Below, in pieces: positions 5,689 through 7,040 of a stretch of 7,040 nt of DNA. The position numbers were made by a program, and so were the translations under genes. The stretch is from JAENVT01 sp039931555 (GTDB taxonomy: Bacteria; Actinomycetota; Acidimicrobiia; Acidimicrobiales; Ilumatobacteraceae), in assembly GCA_039931555.1 (NCBI GenBank), contig JBDTRP010000158.1:1-7040 (forward strand), given 5' to 3'. The first letter of the stretch is position 1; every line of letters begins with the position of its first letter. Below the pieces are notes generated by a model. That model was not told the origin of the DNA and made no database searches. It saw nothing but the letters and a program-made list of their open reading frames with translations.

Positions 5689-7040
5689 ATGACGGCCGCA
5701 ACCAAGCCACGCTTCATCCGCGCCGACGGGCCCGACAAGGTCACCGGAAGCGGGCGATACACCGCCGACCTCACCCTGACGGGCATGCTCGCGGCCAAGT
5801 TCCTCTACGCCGGTGTCGCCCACGCCCGCATCACCAAACTCGACGTCTCGGCGGCCAGGGTGATCCCCGGTGTGATGGCCGTGCTGACCAACGACGATGT
5901 GCCCGACGTACACTTCGGGCCGTTCGTGCAGGACCGCACGCTGTTCGCCCGCGACGTCGTGCGCTTCGAGGGCGAGGTGATCGCAGCTGTCGCCGCGACG
6001 ACCGCAGCCATTGCCCAGCAGGCTGTCGACGCGATCGTCGTCGAGTACGAGCCCCTCCCGCTGGTGACCGACCTCGAAGCAGCACTCGCTGCAGACTCGG
6101 CGCTGGTGCACACCGAGTGGGCCGGGTACGGCGCCGCAGATGTGCTGGTGCGCGATCGCAACGATGCCTCGTTCTCGTCGATCAGCAAGGGCGATGTCGA
6201 CGCCGGCCTGGCCGAGGCGGATCACGTGATCACCAGCCGCTACGTCGCCGATGGCAGCCACGCCGTGCCGATCGAGCCACGTGCCGTCGTCGCCCAGTGG
6301 GAGGGCAACAAGGTCACGATCTGGACGTCGACACAGGTCCCCTTCGATGCGCGCGCCGGCGTCTGCGAGACCCTGGGCCTTCCTGCCAACCGGGTACGGA
6401 TCATCGTGCCGCACCTCGGTGGTGGCTTCGGCGGGAAGTGCGGCTTTCACTACGAAGCACACATCGCTGCGCTGGCTCGTGCAGCCAAGCGACCGGTGCG
6501 CTTGGTGTTCTCACGGCGTGAAGAGTTCGTCGCTCCCGACCGCCGACGCGAGGGGATGGTCATCGACATCACGACCGGCGTGCGTAACGACGGATCGATC
6601 ACGGCTCGCAAGGCCTGGATCGTCATCGACAACGGCGCCTACACCGCGGACAGCGGGTTCTTTTCGCAGCTGGCCGCGATGCACGTGTCGGGCCCGTATC
6701 GCATCCCGAATCTGCACGTCGCCGCCCACCTGGTGTACACCAACCACCAACCTTCCGGCTCGGTGCGCGCTCCAACCGCACCGCAGTCGTGTTGGGCGCT
6801 CGAATCGCACACCGACGAGGTTGCCGCCGCGTTGGGGATGGACCCGGTCGAGTTTCGCCGACGCAACGCCGTCGACACCGGCGTCGAAGGCCCGAGCGGC
6901 CAGACCTATGGCGAGATCGGCGTGCAACAGTGCATCGAGGAAGCCACCAGGTTGGTCGGCTACGGCCGGGCGTTGCCCGACGACGAAGCCATCGGCGTGG
7001 CGATCGGTTGGTGGCCGAGCTTCTCGGTGCCATCCGGTGC
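5689..7040 (+). CDS. Xanthine/CO dehydrogenase family molybdopterin-binding large subunit (N-terminal part, cut by window edge)
   Basis: Large subunit of a molybdenum hydroxylase (xanthine dehydrogenase, aldehyde oxidase, CoxL group). 450 codons from ATG 5689 are open to the window end; family members are usually about 750-800 residues. Residues 12-125 form the N-terminal a/b hammerhead-like domain (start RADGPDKVTGSGRYTAD; later FEGEVIAAVAA and VVEYEPLPLV). The molybdopterin domain follows, with the glycine loop GGGFGGK at 244-250 and PSGSVRAPTAPQ at 355-366, where Arg360 belongs to the conserved 'RAP' element. The CO dehydrogenase active-site signature AYRCSFR is not present at that place, so a CO oxidase is unlikely; aldehydes, purines or aromatic N-heterocycles are open. 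The catalytic C-terminal Glu is outside the window. The FAD and 2Fe-2S subunits are not upstream, so they would have to lie downstream, elsewhere, or in the unseen C-terminus. No strong ribosome site precedes the start; a TGA at 5668-5670 limits upstream extension to TTG 5680. Confidence 0.9.
   Translation, partial: MTAATKPRFIRADGPDKVTGSGRYTADLTLTGMLAAKFLYAGVAHARITKLDVSAARVIPGVMAVLTNDDVPDVHFGPFVQDRTLFARDVVRFEGEVIAAVAATTAAIAQQAVDAIVVEYEPLPLVTDLEAALAADSALVHTEWAGYGAADVLVRDRNDASFSSISKGDVDAGLAEADHVITSRYVADGSHAVPIEPRAVVAQWEGNKVTIWTSTQVPFDARAGVCETLGLPANRVRIIVPHLGGGFGGKCGFHYEAHIAALARAAKRPVRLVFSRREEFVAPDRRREGMVIDITTGVRNDGSITARKAWIVIDNGAYTADSGFFSQLAAMHVSGPYRIPNLHVAAHLVYTNHQPSGSVRAPTAPQSCWALESHTDEVAAALGMDPVEFRRRNAVDTGVEGPSGQTYGEIGVQQCIEEATRLVGYGRALPDDEAIGVAIGWWPSFSVPSG

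Noticed and set aside
5503..6462. 319-codon minus-strand frame
   Set aside because: Antisense to the protease and molybdenum enzyme genes, both of which have intact motifs. The product is low-complexity and unrecognisable.
1..7040. tRNA, rRNA, CRISPR array or intact transposase
   Set aside because: No cloverleaf with TTCRA-type arm, no regularly spaced repeats, and no DDE or serine/tyrosine recombinase motifs seen on either strand.

Overview
The window comes from a high-GC bacterium, most likely an actinobacterium. The evidence is the strongly GC-biased codon third positions, GTG starts, the relic of an F420-dependent luciferase-like oxidoreductase gene, and a MarP-like serine protease. A marine or soil Acidimicrobiia-type lineage (Ilumatobacter-like) is a guess from gene content, not something the sequence proves.

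Layout. (1) Positions 1-2459, minus strand: the N-terminal 819 codons of a very large secreted surface protein built from SdrD-B/CNA-B/carboxypeptidase-regulatory-like beta modules; it runs off the left edge. (2) Positions 2474-3015: about 540 bases without a convincing gene. This stretch holds the probable long leader and promoter of the surface protein gene, a purine-rich repeated tract, two inverted repeats and a local drop in GC. (3) Positions 3016-3482, plus strand: a decayed luciferase-like (LLM class, probably F420-dependent) oxidoreductase gene. Its recognisable pieces lie in three different frames and much of the middle is missing. (4) A hairpin at 3487-3509, then on the minus strand a two-gene operon: a MocD-type membrane di-iron oxygenase/desaturase (3843-4901) followed 9 bases later by its MocE-type Rieske ferredoxin (3519-3833). 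(5) Divergent from it, on the plus strand, a probable MarP-like trypsin-fold serine protease with a lipoprotein-like N-terminus (4956-5639). (6) Positions 5689-7040, plus strand: the first 450 codons of a xanthine dehydrogenase/CO dehydrogenase-family molybdopterin-binding large subunit, cut by the right edge.

Working together: the clearest functional unit is the oxygenase plus Rieske ferredoxin pair. The ferredoxin should pass electrons to the di-iron centre, and the reductase that would feed it is not in the window. The molybdenum enzyme subunit and the dead LLM gene suggest an oxidative catabolism neighbourhood, but no shared substrate can be read from the sequence. The surface protein and the protease are cell-envelope functions and look independent of the redox genes. 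I found no CRISPR array, RNA gene, intact mobile element or clearly new multi-gene system.
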